A program made the translations under genes and the position numbers. A stretch of DNA of 64,000 nucleotides, from positions 107,955-171,954 of the forward strand of contig JBDTPN010000003.1 of NCBI GenBank assembly GCA_039932715.1, written 5' to 3'. The stretch comes from ZC4RG30 sp039932715 (GTDB lineage Bacteria; Pseudomonadota; Gammaproteobacteria; Steroidobacterales; Steroidobacteraceae). The notes beneath the pieces were generated by a model. The model worked only from the letters and a program-made list of their open reading frames with translations. It had not been told where the DNA came from and made no database searches. Numbering within the stretch: position 1 is the stretch's first letter; each line of letters begins with the position of its first letter. Below, piece by piece: positions 8,459 to 17,034 of this stretch.

Positions 8459-9217
8459 ATGAACATTCGATCAATGCGCGGTCGTCGGCTGCTGGGGCTC
8501 ATCGCCGCTGTCGGATTGCACGCAGCCTGCGCAGCCGCACCAGCAGTGGGGCCACTGTACGCCGATCCGGCGCATGCGGACCTCAGCGGGCTGTGGCTGG
8601 TAACCGGAGGTTTCTACTTTGCGCCAGACAAGTCAGTTCCCAAATTGCTGGGGGAGTACAAAACTACCTACGCGCGCCGTACCGAGGCCTTCGCCAAAGG
8701 GGTGGCCGTTGACGATCTCACCGCCGACTGCCTGCCTGCCGGCATGCCGCACCAGCTGACCGTGCCCTATCCCTTCGAGCTGATGCAGACCCTTGGGCGA
8801 GTCACCTTCCTGTACGAATACGACAGCGCAGTGCGACGCGTGCCCACCGACGGCAGCGTCGCCAAGGCGGACCCTGACAAGGTGACTTTCTTCGGCGATT
8901 CATACGGTCACTGGGAAGGAGATACGTTGGTCGTGGATACAATCAATGTGCGCGCAGAGACGCAGCTCGACTTTACCGGCATCCCGCACAGTGACGCGCT
9001 GCGCATCACCGAGCGCTGGCGCCGCAAGGATGCCAAGACGCTGGAAAACACCATCACGCTCACTGACCCGAAGGCGTACGCGGAGCCATTCACCACGACA
9101 CGCATTTACCAGCTGAAGCCGAAGTGGAAGATCGCCGAGTACGTGTGCGAGGAAAACAATCGCAATGCGCGCGACGCACAGGGCAACACCTCGGGCGGCG
9201 CGGCCCAGCAGAATTGA
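8459..9217 (+). CDS. Exported protein of unknown function, often found with DUF6152
   Basis: 252 residues with an N-terminal signal sequence (hydrophobic LLGLIAAVGLHAACAAA). The mature part has CLPAGMPHQL, PYPFELMQ, and the segment GHWEGDTLVVDTINV. These features recur in exported proteins of acidobacteria and some gammaproteobacteria whose function is not established. The ATG at 8459 has an AGGA seven bases or so upstream and is preferred to the ATG at 8444. It sits 21 bases after the first hydrolase and 4 bases before the DUF6152 gene, so the three are probably co-transcribed. Confidence 0.65.
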   Translation: MNIRSMRGRRLLGLIAAVGLHAACAAAPAVGPLYADPAHADLSGLWLVTGGFYFAPDKSVPKLLGEYKTTYARRTEAFAKGVAVDDLTADCLPAGMPHQLTVPYPFELMQTLGRVTFLYEYDSAVRRVPTDGSVAKADPDKVTFFGDSYGHWEGDTLVVDTINVRAETQLDFTGIPHSDALRITERWRRKDAKTLENTITLTDPKAYAEPFTTTRIYQLKPKWKIAEYVCEENNRNARDAQGNTSGGAAQQN

Positions 9218-9221
9218 GCCC

Positions 9222-9593
9222 ATGAAACACCTGCAGCTTTGCATTCTCCTGTCACTGGCTCCGCTGGTCGCGCAGGCGCACCATTCCTTCGCAATCTATG
9301 ACAGCTCCCGCCAGTTGACCATCGAGGGCACGGTAAAGGAATTCCAGTGGACCAATCCGCATGTGTGGATCCATGTGATGGTGAAGAACGACAAGGGCGT
9401 GGAGGAGCAATGGAACGTCGAATGCACCAGTGTGAATTTTCTTGAGCGCCGCGGCTGGTCCAGGCACACGTTCAAGCTGGGCGACAAAGTGAGCATTACG
9501 CTCGCGCCACTGCGCGACGGTTCGAAAGGCGGCAGCTTCCGCAAGGTAAACAGCATCAATGGCGTTGAGCCCAGGTTCGAGGCAGAAGAGTAG
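9222..9593 (+). CDS. Exported DUF6152 family protein
   Basis: 123 residues with a signal peptide ending at about AQA (residue 19). The mature protein begins HHSFAIYD and continues with GTVKEFQWTNPHVWIHV, the signature of DUF6152. The paired histidines at the mature N-terminus would suit metal binding, but no activity is known. The predicted fold is a small beta barrel. It lies 4 bases after the preceding exported gene and 19 before the second hydrolase, in what looks like one operon. Confidence 0.8.
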   Translation: MKHLQLCILLSLAPLVAQAHHSFAIYDSSRQLTIEGTVKEFQWTNPHVWIHVMVKNDKGVEEQWNVECTSVNFLERRGWSRHTFKLGDKVSITLAPLRDGSKGGSFRKVNSINGVEPRFEAEE

Positions 9594-9612
9594 TGCACAG
9601 CGCGACGTGATG

Positions 9613-10599
9613 ATGAAACGCATTGCATGGATGTCGCTTGCGGGTATTGCATCTACATGGCTGGCAATCTCCACCCAGGCCGCGGCGCCTGACGTGGCCC
9701 TGCCACCTGCTGGCAGCACCAACGCCGATTCGCTGGTGGAGCGCGTTCGTCGATGGCGTATCGATCTGCCTCAGGGCACGGGGCCCTATCGCGTCGTGCG
9801 CCTGGTGGAGTCGGATTTCCCCGAGCACACTGTCTACCGTCCCGCCGACATGAGCCGCGCCGGCAAGCTGCCTGTCATCGCATTCGGCAATGGGGCCTGT
9901 CGCAACACTTCGTCTGAATACGCCGGGTTCCTGAGTGAGCTGGCTTCGCACGGATATCTGATCGTGGCTGTGGGGCGCGACGACCTGCCCTTCGACCCTA
10001 GTCCCAACGCGCCAAAAACGTCTCCCACCGGCCGCCTAATGCAGGTGATCGACGAGAAGGCACTCATCGGGGCGGTGGACTGGGCTCTGGCGCGCAACGC
10101 GGATTCCTCCAGCGTCTACCATCGCAGGCTGCGGGTGAACCGGATTGCCTACATGGGCCACTCCTGCGGCGGCATGCAGGCACTGACCGCCTCGGCAGAT
10201 CCCCGCACCACAACTACCGTCGTGCTCAACAGCGGCTACTACCGCACGCCACCCGCCAATCCGCCCGGCCCGTTGCCGGCGCGTCGTCGATGGTCGGAAT
10301 TGCACGCACCCACTGCGATATTCACTGGCGGCCCCAGGGATGTGGCCTATCGAATCGCCACTTCCAGCTATGAGGATGGCGTTGCCGCCAACCTGCCGAT
10401 GTTCCTTGCCAGTTATCCACTGGTCCAACACAGCGGGGCCTATGTCGCGCCGGACCGCGAGTGGACTCGCGTGGTGCTGGCCTGGCTCGACTGGCAATTG
10501 AAGGGCGATCGCAAGGCGCGCGACCAGTTCGTGGGTGGCCATTGCGGCCTATGCACGAATACAGCGTGGCAGGATGTCGCCAGTCACGGCCTGCCATAG
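9613..10599 (+). CDS. Exported alpha/beta hydrolase, paralogue 2
   Basis: 328 residues with a signal peptide (cleavage likely after STQAA, about residue 23). It is a paralogue of the hydrolase at 7472: both share HTVYRP, the ASHGYL segment, a GxSCGG nucleophile elbow (here GHSCGG) and the C-terminal CGLC...W tail. The alternative ATG at 9610 would add one residue. The histidine in VQHSGAY is the likely catalytic base. The substrate is unknown; a periplasmic ester or lactone is the simplest guess. The repeat-family gene follows 16 bases downstream. Confidence 0.72.
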   Translation: MKRIAWMSLAGIASTWLAISTQAAAPDVALPPAGSTNADSLVERVRRWRIDLPQGTGPYRVVRLVESDFPEHTVYRPADMSRAGKLPVIAFGNGACRNTSSEYAGFLSELASHGYLIVAVGRDDLPFDPSPNAPKTSPTGRLMQVIDEKALIGAVDWALARNADSSSVYHRRLRVNRIAYMGHSCGGMQALTASADPRTTTTVVLNSGYYRTPPANPPGPLPARRRWSELHAPTAIFTGGPRDVAYRIATSSYEDGVAANLPMFLASYPLVQHSGAYVAPDREWTRVVLAWLDWQLKGDRKARDQFVGGHCGLCTNTAWQDVASHGLP

Positions 10600-10615
10600 A
10601 TACAAGGAAAACTTC

Positions 10616-11605
10616 ATGCACTTCAGCTCGACACGTCCCTGCATGGCGCTGCTGTTGGGCGCACTGCCCTGCCTTGTCGTTGCTTCGGCGATATCTGCCA
10701 GTGATGGGACCGGGTATCCGTCAAAGCCCGATTGCGACAGTGCCTGCCTTGCTGGCTTCGTCACTCGTTACCTGGATGCCCTGGTAGTGCGCGATCCGTC
10801 GCACCTCCCCTGGGCGCCATATGTGCGCTTCAGTGAGAACAACGTAATGCTGCGCATCGGCGACGGGGCCTGGAACGTTGCCAATCGTGAACGAGCACCC
10901 AAACTGATTTTCACGGACCCGGATACCGGGCAGGCCGGCTACTTTGGTGTCATCGATGAGCGAGGGCAGCCCGCCTACTACGGGATGCGACTCAAGGTCG
11001 CGGATGGAAAGATCTCCGAAGTGGAGACCCTCATCAACATGCCGGAACCTGGCAAGCCGCCATCGCCTGCTGGCGGAAATCCCCTGGCATACAAGCACTA
11101 TCGGGAGATGTCGGAAATCCTGCCGCCGGAGAAGCGCACGCCGCGCCGCCGGATGATCGATCTTGCCAATGGCTATTTCAGCACGCTGCAGCTCAACGAT
11201 GGCAAGTTGCTGACCAGTTTCTCAGATGACTGCAGGCGCCAGGAAAACGGCTATGAATCCGCCGGCAACCCGGATTTCGACCGTCCGGAGGGAAAGCTCT
11301 CGTGTGGAGATCAGTTCAAGACCGGAAACTTCATCTTTGACAGCGCGGTGCGAGATCGGGATTACATGATCATTGATGAAGCGCACGGGCTAGTGCTGTC
11401 CCGGGCGACCATCGACCACAACGCTGCCCAGGAAATGGCGCGGCTGGCCGATGGCACGCCGCTCAAGTCGTGGATCGAAAAGCCGGGAAGCCTGACAATG
11501 CTCGAACTGTTCCACATCACTGCAGGCAGGATCGACCGCATTGAAGTGGTGCATGTCAACGTACCCTACAAGACACCGAGCGTCTGGCGCCGGGACGCGG
11601 ACTGA
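10616..11605 (+). CDS. Exported CxxxC repeat-family protein, one repeat
   Basis: 329 residues with a signal peptide. The mature part is a single copy of a repeat of about 285 residues also found twice in the next gene and twice in the gene at 50600. The repeat opens with a CxxxC pair (Cys40-Cys44, CDSACLAGF), then a block with VRFSENN and DPDTGQAGYFG. A second block carries MIDLANGYF, then CRRQENG, and ends IDRIEVVHVNV. Each block resembles a SnoaL/NTF2-like fold in spacing and in the closing G-x-I-x-x-I/V-E-x-V strand, but this is by eye. No enzymatic motif is recognised. Confidence 0.6.
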   Translation: MHFSSTRPCMALLLGALPCLVVASAISASDGTGYPSKPDCDSACLAGFVTRYLDALVVRDPSHLPWAPYVRFSENNVMLRIGDGAWNVANRERAPKLIFTDPDTGQAGYFGVIDERGQPAYYGMRLKVADGKISEVETLINMPEPGKPPSPAGGNPLAYKHYREMSEILPPEKRTPRRRMIDLANGYFSTLQLNDGKLLTSFSDDCRRQENGYESAGNPDFDRPEGKLSCGDQFKTGNFIFDSAVRDRDYMIIDEAHGLVLSRATIDHNAAQEMARLADGTPLKSWIEKPGSLTMLELFHITAGRIDRIEVVHVNVPYKTPSVWRRDAD

Positions 11606-13468
11606 GTGCGGGTCCGTGAAGTGATTCGCGTCGTCGCCGCAAGGCTGCTGGTGGTCATTGGCGTGACTCTTGTTGCCGTGGGTGGCGCCCAGGCGCAGGC
11701 ACCCGCAAATCGCGCCGCAGACCCGTGCCAGCGCAGCTGTCTCGAAGGTTTCGTCAACACCTACCTTGGCGCGCTGACGTCACACGACCCGAAGCGGCTG
11801 CCGCTGGCGGCCAATGTCCGCTTTACCGAGAACGGCGCGAAACTCGCGCTGGGTGAGGGGTTGTGGAAGACCGCCAGCTCTGCAATGGACTACCGCATCT
11901 ACATTGCTGATCCCCAATCCGGGCAGGTGGGCTTCATCGGGACCATCCTGCAACAGGATGGCAAGCAGATGATGCTGGCACTGCGCCTCAAACTGTCGAA
12001 TGGCGCCATCAGCGAGATCGAGACCGTCACCGGGACGCCATTCCAGCTTCCTGGATCACCGCTGGTGGCCGCGCCCCGCCCTGCCCTTGCCCAGGCGGTA
12101 CCCGCCAACCAGCGCCTGTCCCGCCAACAGATGATCGCGCTGGCAAACCGGAATTTCGACGGAGTCGTTGCCGCGGACGGCAATCACTTTGCAGCGGACT
12201 GCCAGCGCGTGGAGAACCGCATGGCAATGAGCGGCAATCCGAAGTTGGACTATCCCATTGCCACGTTGCCTGATCGCGCCAAACCCCAATTCGCGGCAAT
12301 GGGCTGCAAGGAACAGGTCGAGGCGCACCTGTTCGACACATTGGACAGCGTGGATTCCCGTCGCTTCCTGGTCATCGACGAAGAGCGGCAACTGGTATTC
12401 GGCGTCCTTATGCTCAATTGGTACCGGGATACCCAGTGCAATGAGGTGAAGGGCTACGGGCGTGTTTGTCGTCCGGCCGGACAGAAGCCAACTGGCTTGC
12501 GTGTTGCCGAGATGCTGCGCGTGGCCGGTGGCCGTGTTCACGAGGTTGAGGTCGTGTTCAACTTTGCTGCCTATCAGGCACCGAGCGGCTGGGAGTCCAC
12601 TACCTGCGACCGTGGCTGCCTCACCGGTGTCATTGACCAGTATCTGGCAGCGCTGGTTGCGCGCGATCCGGCAAAACTGGCTCTGGCCGGGAACGTGAAG
12701 TACACGGAGAACGGAACGCCGCTGCGCGTTGGCGAAGGGCTGTGGCAGACCGCCACCGGCCTGGGCGACTACAAGATGTATGTTGCGGATCCGGTCGCCG
12801 GGCAAATCGGCTTCGTGGGCGAGGTGCGCGAAGGCAGCGAGGCCACCATGATTGGTCTGCGCCTCAAGGTTGAACAGGGGAAGATCGGCGAGATCGAGGC
12901 AGTGATCGGCAGATCCTTCCGGTCAAAGCATCCTTCCATGGTTACGCAGCCGCGCGCGGCCTTCTCGCAAGTCGTGCCACCCGGGCAGCGGCTGTCGCGC
13001 GAGCAGATGATCGCAACGGTCAACGCAAATTTCGATGGCATCCTTGCCAACAACGGCGACATCTACGCGCCCGACTGCCAGAGGATTGAAAATCGCATGC
13101 CCATGAGCGGCAATCCCCAGTTGAACTATCCGATAGTTCTGCTTCCTGATCGGCCAGATCCGCACTTCGGCTCCATGGATTGCAAAGCCCAGATCGAAGC
13201 GCATCTCTTCGATACCCTGGACCGCGTGGACCGCCGCATTCTGGTTCTCGACGAAGAACGCCAACTTGTCTTCGGCGTATACATGCTGCGTTTCTATGGA
13301 CGCACGGCATGCAATGACATTCCCGGGTATGGGCGAACCTGCCCGAAAGCGGAACAGAAGCCGATCTCCTTGCGTAGCGCCGAGGTGCTTGGCGTGCGTG
13401 GCGGCCAGATCCATGAAGTGGAAGTGGTCTTCACCCGTGCGCAATACGATGCCACTGCTGGCTGGTGA
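11606..13468 (+). CDS. Exported CxxxC repeat-family protein, two tandem repeats
   Basis: 620 residues: a signal peptide (VIRVVAARLLVVIGVTL...AQA) then two copies of the repeat, opening at Cys41-Cys45 and Cys334-Cys338. The copies are clearly similar along their length (for example VRFTENG/VKYTENG, GEGLW, IADPQSGQVGF/VADPVAGQIGF, and RIENRMPMSGNP/RVENRMAMSGNP), which implies an internal duplication. The GTG at 11606 follows the previous stop directly; the GTG at 11621 is an alternative with GTGAAG in front. Conserved Cys pairs in an exported protein suggest disulphides. No function is known. The tannase gene follows 49 bases on. Confidence 0.65.
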   Translation: MRVREVIRVVAARLLVVIGVTLVAVGGAQAQAPANRAADPCQRSCLEGFVNTYLGALTSHDPKRLPLAANVRFTENGAKLALGEGLWKTASSAMDYRIYIADPQSGQVGFIGTILQQDGKQMMLALRLKLSNGAISEIETVTGTPFQLPGSPLVAAPRPALAQAVPANQRLSRQQMIALANRNFDGVVAADGNHFAADCQRVENRMAMSGNPKLDYPIATLPDRAKPQFAAMGCKEQVEAHLFDTLDSVDSRRFLVIDEERQLVFGVLMLNWYRDTQCNEVKGYGRVCRPAGQKPTGLRVAEMLRVAGGRVHEVEVVFNFAAYQAPSGWESTTCDRGCLTGVIDQYLAALVARDPAKLALAGNVKYTENGTPLRVGEGLWQTATGLGDYKMYVADPVAGQIGFVGEVREGSEATMIGLRLKVEQGKIGEIEAVIGRSFRSKHPSMVTQPRAAFSQVVPPGQRLSREQMIATVNANFDGILANNGDIYAPDCQRIENRMPMSGNPQLNYPIVLLPDRPDPHFGSMDCKAQIEAHLFDTLDRVDRRILVLDEERQLVFGVYMLRFYGRTACNDIPGYGRTCPKAEQKPISLRSAEVLGVRGGQIHEVEVVFTRAQYDATAGW

Positions 13469-13517
13469 AGGCGCGACACCATTGGTCCTTGGCGCCGGTT
13501 TCTGGAGCAAAAAAAAA

Positions 13518-14987
13518 ATGCAGCGTTTTACCGTAACTGCCGCCGCCTGGGTATCTGGGCTGACATTGCCCTTCCTGTTGCTTCCACAGTTGGCGCTCCC
13601 GGCTGAGGTAGAAGGCCTGCCCGCTGTAGTGAGCTGTGCCTCCCTCGCGGGTAAGTCCTTCTACAATGTGGCTGTAACCGGGGCGGTCAACGTGCCCGCC
13701 GACGGGGCGGTACCGACGTACTGCAAGGTCATCGGTACCGAGCGCGGCACGCAGCACGATATTGAGGTCCGGTTACCGGCCCGCTGGCGCGAGCGTTATG
13801 TGCAGCGCGGCGGTGGTGGTTTCGACGGCACCATTCCCCCGATTGCGCTGTCCGTCCCGGCCCTGCTGGCCGGCGCGGTTCAAGGCGCCAATAACGGCGG
13901 CCATCGCGACCGTACCGGCGCCGACTTGCTCGATGATCCCCGCGCCGTGGAGCGCTATGCGCATGGTGCCATCCTGACGGCCACTCGCTTCGGCAAGGCA
14001 ATTGCGCAGCTCTACTACGGCAGCTACCCCAAACACTCCTACTACGAGGGTTGTTCGAATGGCGGACGCGGCGCGTTCAATGCGGCTGCCAAATACGGCA
14101 ATGAATTCGACGGCGTGATTGCAGGGGCTCCCACGCGCAATCTGGGCGGCCAGATAGCGCAATGGACCAGCGCCACTTCGCTGACGATGCCCAGCACCGC
14201 GCAATTCAGCGGCCTGCACGCCGCAGCAGTCGCGAAGTGTGATGCGCAGGACGGGCTGAAAGACGGGATCATTTCCAACTGGGCCGCCTGTAAACTTGAC
14301 CCATCCGACGTGTCGGCCCAACTGGGCATGACCGAGGTGCAGGTCGCATCCGTGCGCGTGTTGCAGCAGGGCCTCAGGCGCAAGGATGGCGCCGTGGTGG
14401 CTTCCCCATTCAGCAATGGCGATCTCGGAACCAGCGCCACGACCTTTCCACTGCTCTTCGGTGTCGGCCAGATGCGCTACATCGTGCTAAATGACCCGAC
14501 GTGGAATCCGCAGAAGTTTGATCTTGAACCCGCGCTGCCCAGGATTTCCTCCGTGGTGGACGACAAGTATCAGTTCAGCGCTTCCAGGGATGATCTGGTC
14601 CAATACCTGAAGGCCGGTCGCAAGGTGATCGTCTGGCATGGCGCGGATGACGGCATGCTCTCGCCCTTTGACACCATTCGCGGCTGGTCGGAAGTGACCA
14701 ATGCGGCCGGAGCGCAGGTCGCGGCCGCAAATTCCAGGCTGTACATTGCACCGGGAGTGAATCACTGCGGCGGTGGCGATGGCGCCGACAGCATTGACAT
14801 GCTTGGCGCACTGATCCAGTGGGTGGAATCTGGCAAAGCGCCGGGAACGCTGTTGGCTGTGAAAAGGGACGCCGCCAGTGGCAAGGTTCGGTTCACACGC
14901 CCGCTGTGCCAATTCCCGGCCTGGCCACGCTACAGGGGCAGCGGAGACCCTGCTGATGCGGCAACTTTCTCGTGCGCAACACAGTAG
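13518..14987 (+). CDS. Tannase / feruloyl esterase family protein
   Basis: 489 residues with a signal peptide (about 1-28). The nucleophile motif GCSNGGRG (Ser180) is preceded by Cys179. The catalytic Asp lies in HGADDGMLSPFD and the His in GVNHCGGG, next to a second Cys. This CS-D-HC arrangement, with a disulphide linking the neighbours of the nucleophile and the base, defines the tannase/feruloyl esterase family. Such enzymes release gallate, ferulate or other aromatic acids from esters; this one's substrate is not settled by sequence. The ATG follows a run of A bases, with GGAG about ten bases upstream. It probably belongs to the preceding exported-protein operon. Confidence 0.88.
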   Translation: MQRFTVTAAAWVSGLTLPFLLLPQLALPAEVEGLPAVVSCASLAGKSFYNVAVTGAVNVPADGAVPTYCKVIGTERGTQHDIEVRLPARWRERYVQRGGGGFDGTIPPIALSVPALLAGAVQGANNGGHRDRTGADLLDDPRAVERYAHGAILTATRFGKAIAQLYYGSYPKHSYYEGCSNGGRGAFNAAAKYGNEFDGVIAGAPTRNLGGQIAQWTSATSLTMPSTAQFSGLHAAAVAKCDAQDGLKDGIISNWAACKLDPSDVSAQLGMTEVQVASVRVLQQGLRRKDGAVVASPFSNGDLGTSATTFPLLFGVGQMRYIVLNDPTWNPQKFDLEPALPRISSVVDDKYQFSASRDDLVQYLKAGRKVIVWHGADDGMLSPFDTIRGWSEVTNAAGAQVAAANSRLYIAPGVNHCGGGDGADSIDMLGALIQWVESGKAPGTLLAVKRDAASGKVRFTRPLCQFPAWPRYRGSGDPADAATFSCATQ

Positions 14988-15067
14988 ATTCGACGAACAT
15001 CAATCAGCGGCACGCAATTTGGATTCGCCAGCTTATGATCTCGGTTCAGTCATATCGGAGAAGGACA

Positions 15068-15541
15068 ATGCACGCATTGCACAGCAAACGTTTCATCATT
15101 TCATTTTTAGCCATGGCAGCCCTGTCAGCACTTATGGCGATGCCTGCGCTTGCGGAATCGCAAAAGCAGCTCGAAGCGAACAAGAAAGTGGCCCAGGAGT
15201 TTTACGATGCGGCCATCAACCGCAAGGACTTTGATGCGGCCGCCAAATACCTCGGCAATCAGTACAAGCAGCACAATCCGACGGCCGCCGATGGCGCCGC
15301 AGGCCTGAAATCATTCATTGAGTTTCTCAAGACGCGCTTTCCCAACCAGCGTGGCGACGTGAAACAGGTTCTGGCAGAGGGCGACCTGGTCATGCTGCAT
15401 GTCCTCTCGACGCGTGGGGACAACACCCCCGACCGTGCCATCGTCGACATCTTCCGTATCGAAAAGGGCAAGATCGTTGAACACTGGGATGTCATCCAGG
15501 ATATCCCGGAAAAGTCGGCCAACACCAACGGCATGTTCTGA
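15068..15541 (+). CDS. Exported SnoaL-like (NTF2 superfamily) protein
   Basis: 157 residues with a signal peptide (about 1-29, ending MPALA). The mature part begins with KKVAQEFYDAAINRKDFDAA, continues with YKQHNP and ends with DIFRIEKGKIVEHWDVIQ, the pattern of the SnoaL-like family that includes small cyclases and many proteins of unknown role. A clear GGAGAAGGA ribosome binding site precedes the ATG. An 80-bp gap separates it from the tannase gene, so it may have its own promoter. The tRNA-Ser gene on the other strand starts 8 bases after its stop. Confidence 0.8.
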   Translation: MHALHSKRFIISFLAMAALSALMAMPALAESQKQLEANKKVAQEFYDAAINRKDFDAAAKYLGNQYKQHNPTAADGAAGLKSFIEFLKTRFPNQRGDVKQVLAEGDLVMLHVLSTRGDNTPDRAIVDIFRIEKGKIVEHWDVIQDIPEKSANTNGMF

Positions 15542-15548
15542 TCCTAAA

Positions 15549-15640
15549 TGGCGGAGAGGGTGGGATTCGAACCCACGTATACCTGTGAGGATATAACTGG
15601 AATTCCAGTCCAGCGCCTTCGACCACTCGGCCACCTCTCC
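15549..15640 (-). tRNA. tRNA-Ser (GGA anticodon)
   Basis: The minus strand folds as a 92-nt type II tRNA: acceptor stem GGAGAGG/CCTCTCC, anticodon stem CTGGA/TCCAG with loop CTGGAAT (anticodon GGA), a long variable arm, T-loop GTTCGAATC, discriminator G and an encoded CCA. It reads UCC and UCU codons. Confidence 0.97.
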
Positions 15641-15675
15641 GCAAGGATCACATTCTAGCAGAGCACCGCCATCGG

Positions 15676-15984
15676 CTACTTCGGTGGCGGACGCGCAGCT
15701 GCGGGTGCCGGCGAAGCCGGCGTCACCAGCTGTGGTGGTTCGTCAAGGCAGGGAGCGTCCGCTGCAGGTCGGGGTGGTTCCGGCCCGGTAAGCTCGGGAA
15801 TCTTGAGGGCGCCACGAGTATCAATGCCATCCAGGCCCTGCGGAATCCGCAGCGGCGGGACGGACTTGGCCTCTTCGTATACCTGCGGCTTCTGGCAATT
15901 TTTGCTGCCGAACCATGCGCAGCCGCTCAGCAGCGTCAGGCAGGCAATGCCGCCTATCTGCGCCAACTGTCGAATCCGGACCAT
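15676..15984 (-). CDS. Small outer-membrane lipoprotein, BamC N-terminus-like
   Basis: 102 residues with a lipoprotein signal ending in the lipobox LLSGC. The mature part contains PPLRIPQGLDG and DTRGALKIPEL, which resembles the unstructured N-terminal segment of BamC, and then a proline-rich tail. The helix-grip domains of BamC are missing, so this is far shorter than BamC (about 340 residues). The gene follows dapA on the same strand, the place where gammaproteobacteria carry bamC (nlpB). The ATG at 15984 has GAGG six bases upstream and overlaps no other gene. It may be a reduced BamC equivalent or just a look-alike. Confidence 0.6.
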   Translation of the reverse strand: MVRIRQLAQIGGIACLTLLSGCAWFGSKNCQKPQVYEEAKSVPPLRIPQGLDGIDTRGALKIPELTGPEPPRPAADAPCLDEPPQLVTPASPAPAAARPPPK

Positions 15985-16004
15985 GAAATACCTCGTGTTT
16001 GCCA

Positions 16005-16901
16005 TCAGGCGACCAGCGCAATTCCAGCCTGCAGCACCGCCGCCTTTACTGCAGCATGATATTGCTCGGCCAGCCGCGTCAGCGGCAGTCGCAGCCCGCC
16101 GCGAATCAACCCCATGCGCTCAAGTGCCCACTTTACCGGAATCGGGTTGGCCTCAATGAAAAGCGCCTGGTGCAGTTGGGCAAGTTGCGCATCGATACTT
16201 GCCGCAGATGTTTGGTTGCCGCCCGCTGCGGCCAGGATCATCCGGCTCATCAAGGCCGGGGCCACATTGGCGGTCACTGATATGACGCCGCTGGCGCCAT
16301 GCGACATGGCCTCGCGCGCTGTCGCATCGTCACCGGAAAGCAGGCTGAAACCGCCTGGACATTGGGCGGCCAGGTCACGGAACCGCTGCATCGAAGGCAC
16401 GGCCTCTTTTATCGCCACCACATTGGGCACGCGCGCCAGCCGCGCCACGGTTTCGGGCAACATGTCCACGGCCGTGCGTGCCGGGACGTTGTAAAGAATC
16501 ACTGGCACGCGCGCCGCCTGGGCCGCGGCCTCAAAATGCAGGAACAACCCCTGCTGTGTTGGCCGGTTGTATGCGGGGGTGACCAGCAGCACACCGTCAA
16601 CCCCCTGACCGGAATACAGCCGCACACGTTCCACGGTCGACGCGGTGCTGCTGGTGCCACAACCCACAATGATGTGCATGCGTCCGGCTGCCTGGTCGCG
16701 CGCACGGCGTACCATCTCTACCAGCTCTGCCTCGGTGATGGTCGGTGACTCGCCAGTGGTGCCGCCCACTACCAGCCCGGTGGTGCCATTTTGCAGGTGA
16801 AAATCAACCAGCCGCGCCCAAGCCTGCCAATCGACCTCGCCGTCGTCCAGCAGCGGCGTGACGATGGCTACCAGGCTACCTGCAAAAACTGTGGACACCA
16901 C
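16005..16901 (-). CDS. dapA: 4-hydroxy-tetrahydrodipicolinate synthase
   Basis: 298 residues, normal length. It condenses pyruvate with aspartate semialdehyde in lysine and diaminopimelate synthesis. Visible landmarks are GGTTGESPT (pyruvate-binding loop), Tyr137 in ILYNVPART, and the Schiff-base lysine Lys165 in VVAIKE. No ATG is available at the expected place; the start is GTG (16901, or the adjacent GTG). A small lipoprotein gene follows 20 bases after its stop. The divergent gcvR lies 133 bases away. Confidence 0.96.
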   Translation of the reverse strand: MVSTVFAGSLVAIVTPLLDDGEVDWQAWARLVDFHLQNGTTGLVVGGTTGESPTITEAELVEMVRRARDQAAGRMHIIVGCGTSSTASTVERVRLYSGQGVDGVLLVTPAYNRPTQQGLFLHFEAAAQAARVPVILYNVPARTAVDMLPETVARLARVPNVVAIKEAVPSMQRFRDLAAQCPGGFSLLSGDDATAREAMSHGASGVISVTANVAPALMSRMILAAAGGNQTSAASIDAQLAQLHQALFIEANPIPVKWALERMGLIRGGLRLPLTRLAEQYHAAVKAAVLQAGIALVA

Positions 16902-17034
16902 TCGGAGTGCTTCCTAAGGGCTAAACCCCGGATAGGGCGCGCGATGTTACGGGTCCGGTATGAGTACAGGCAAGCATGACAATTACGCTGGCAGGTTCGC
17001 TAGACTGGGCACAGACCATGACATTATCCCCCGC

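Noticed and set aside
13509..13518. Run of ten A bases as a programmed frameshift site
   Set aside because: It lies before the tannase start codon, outside any coding frame, so it can only affect initiation.
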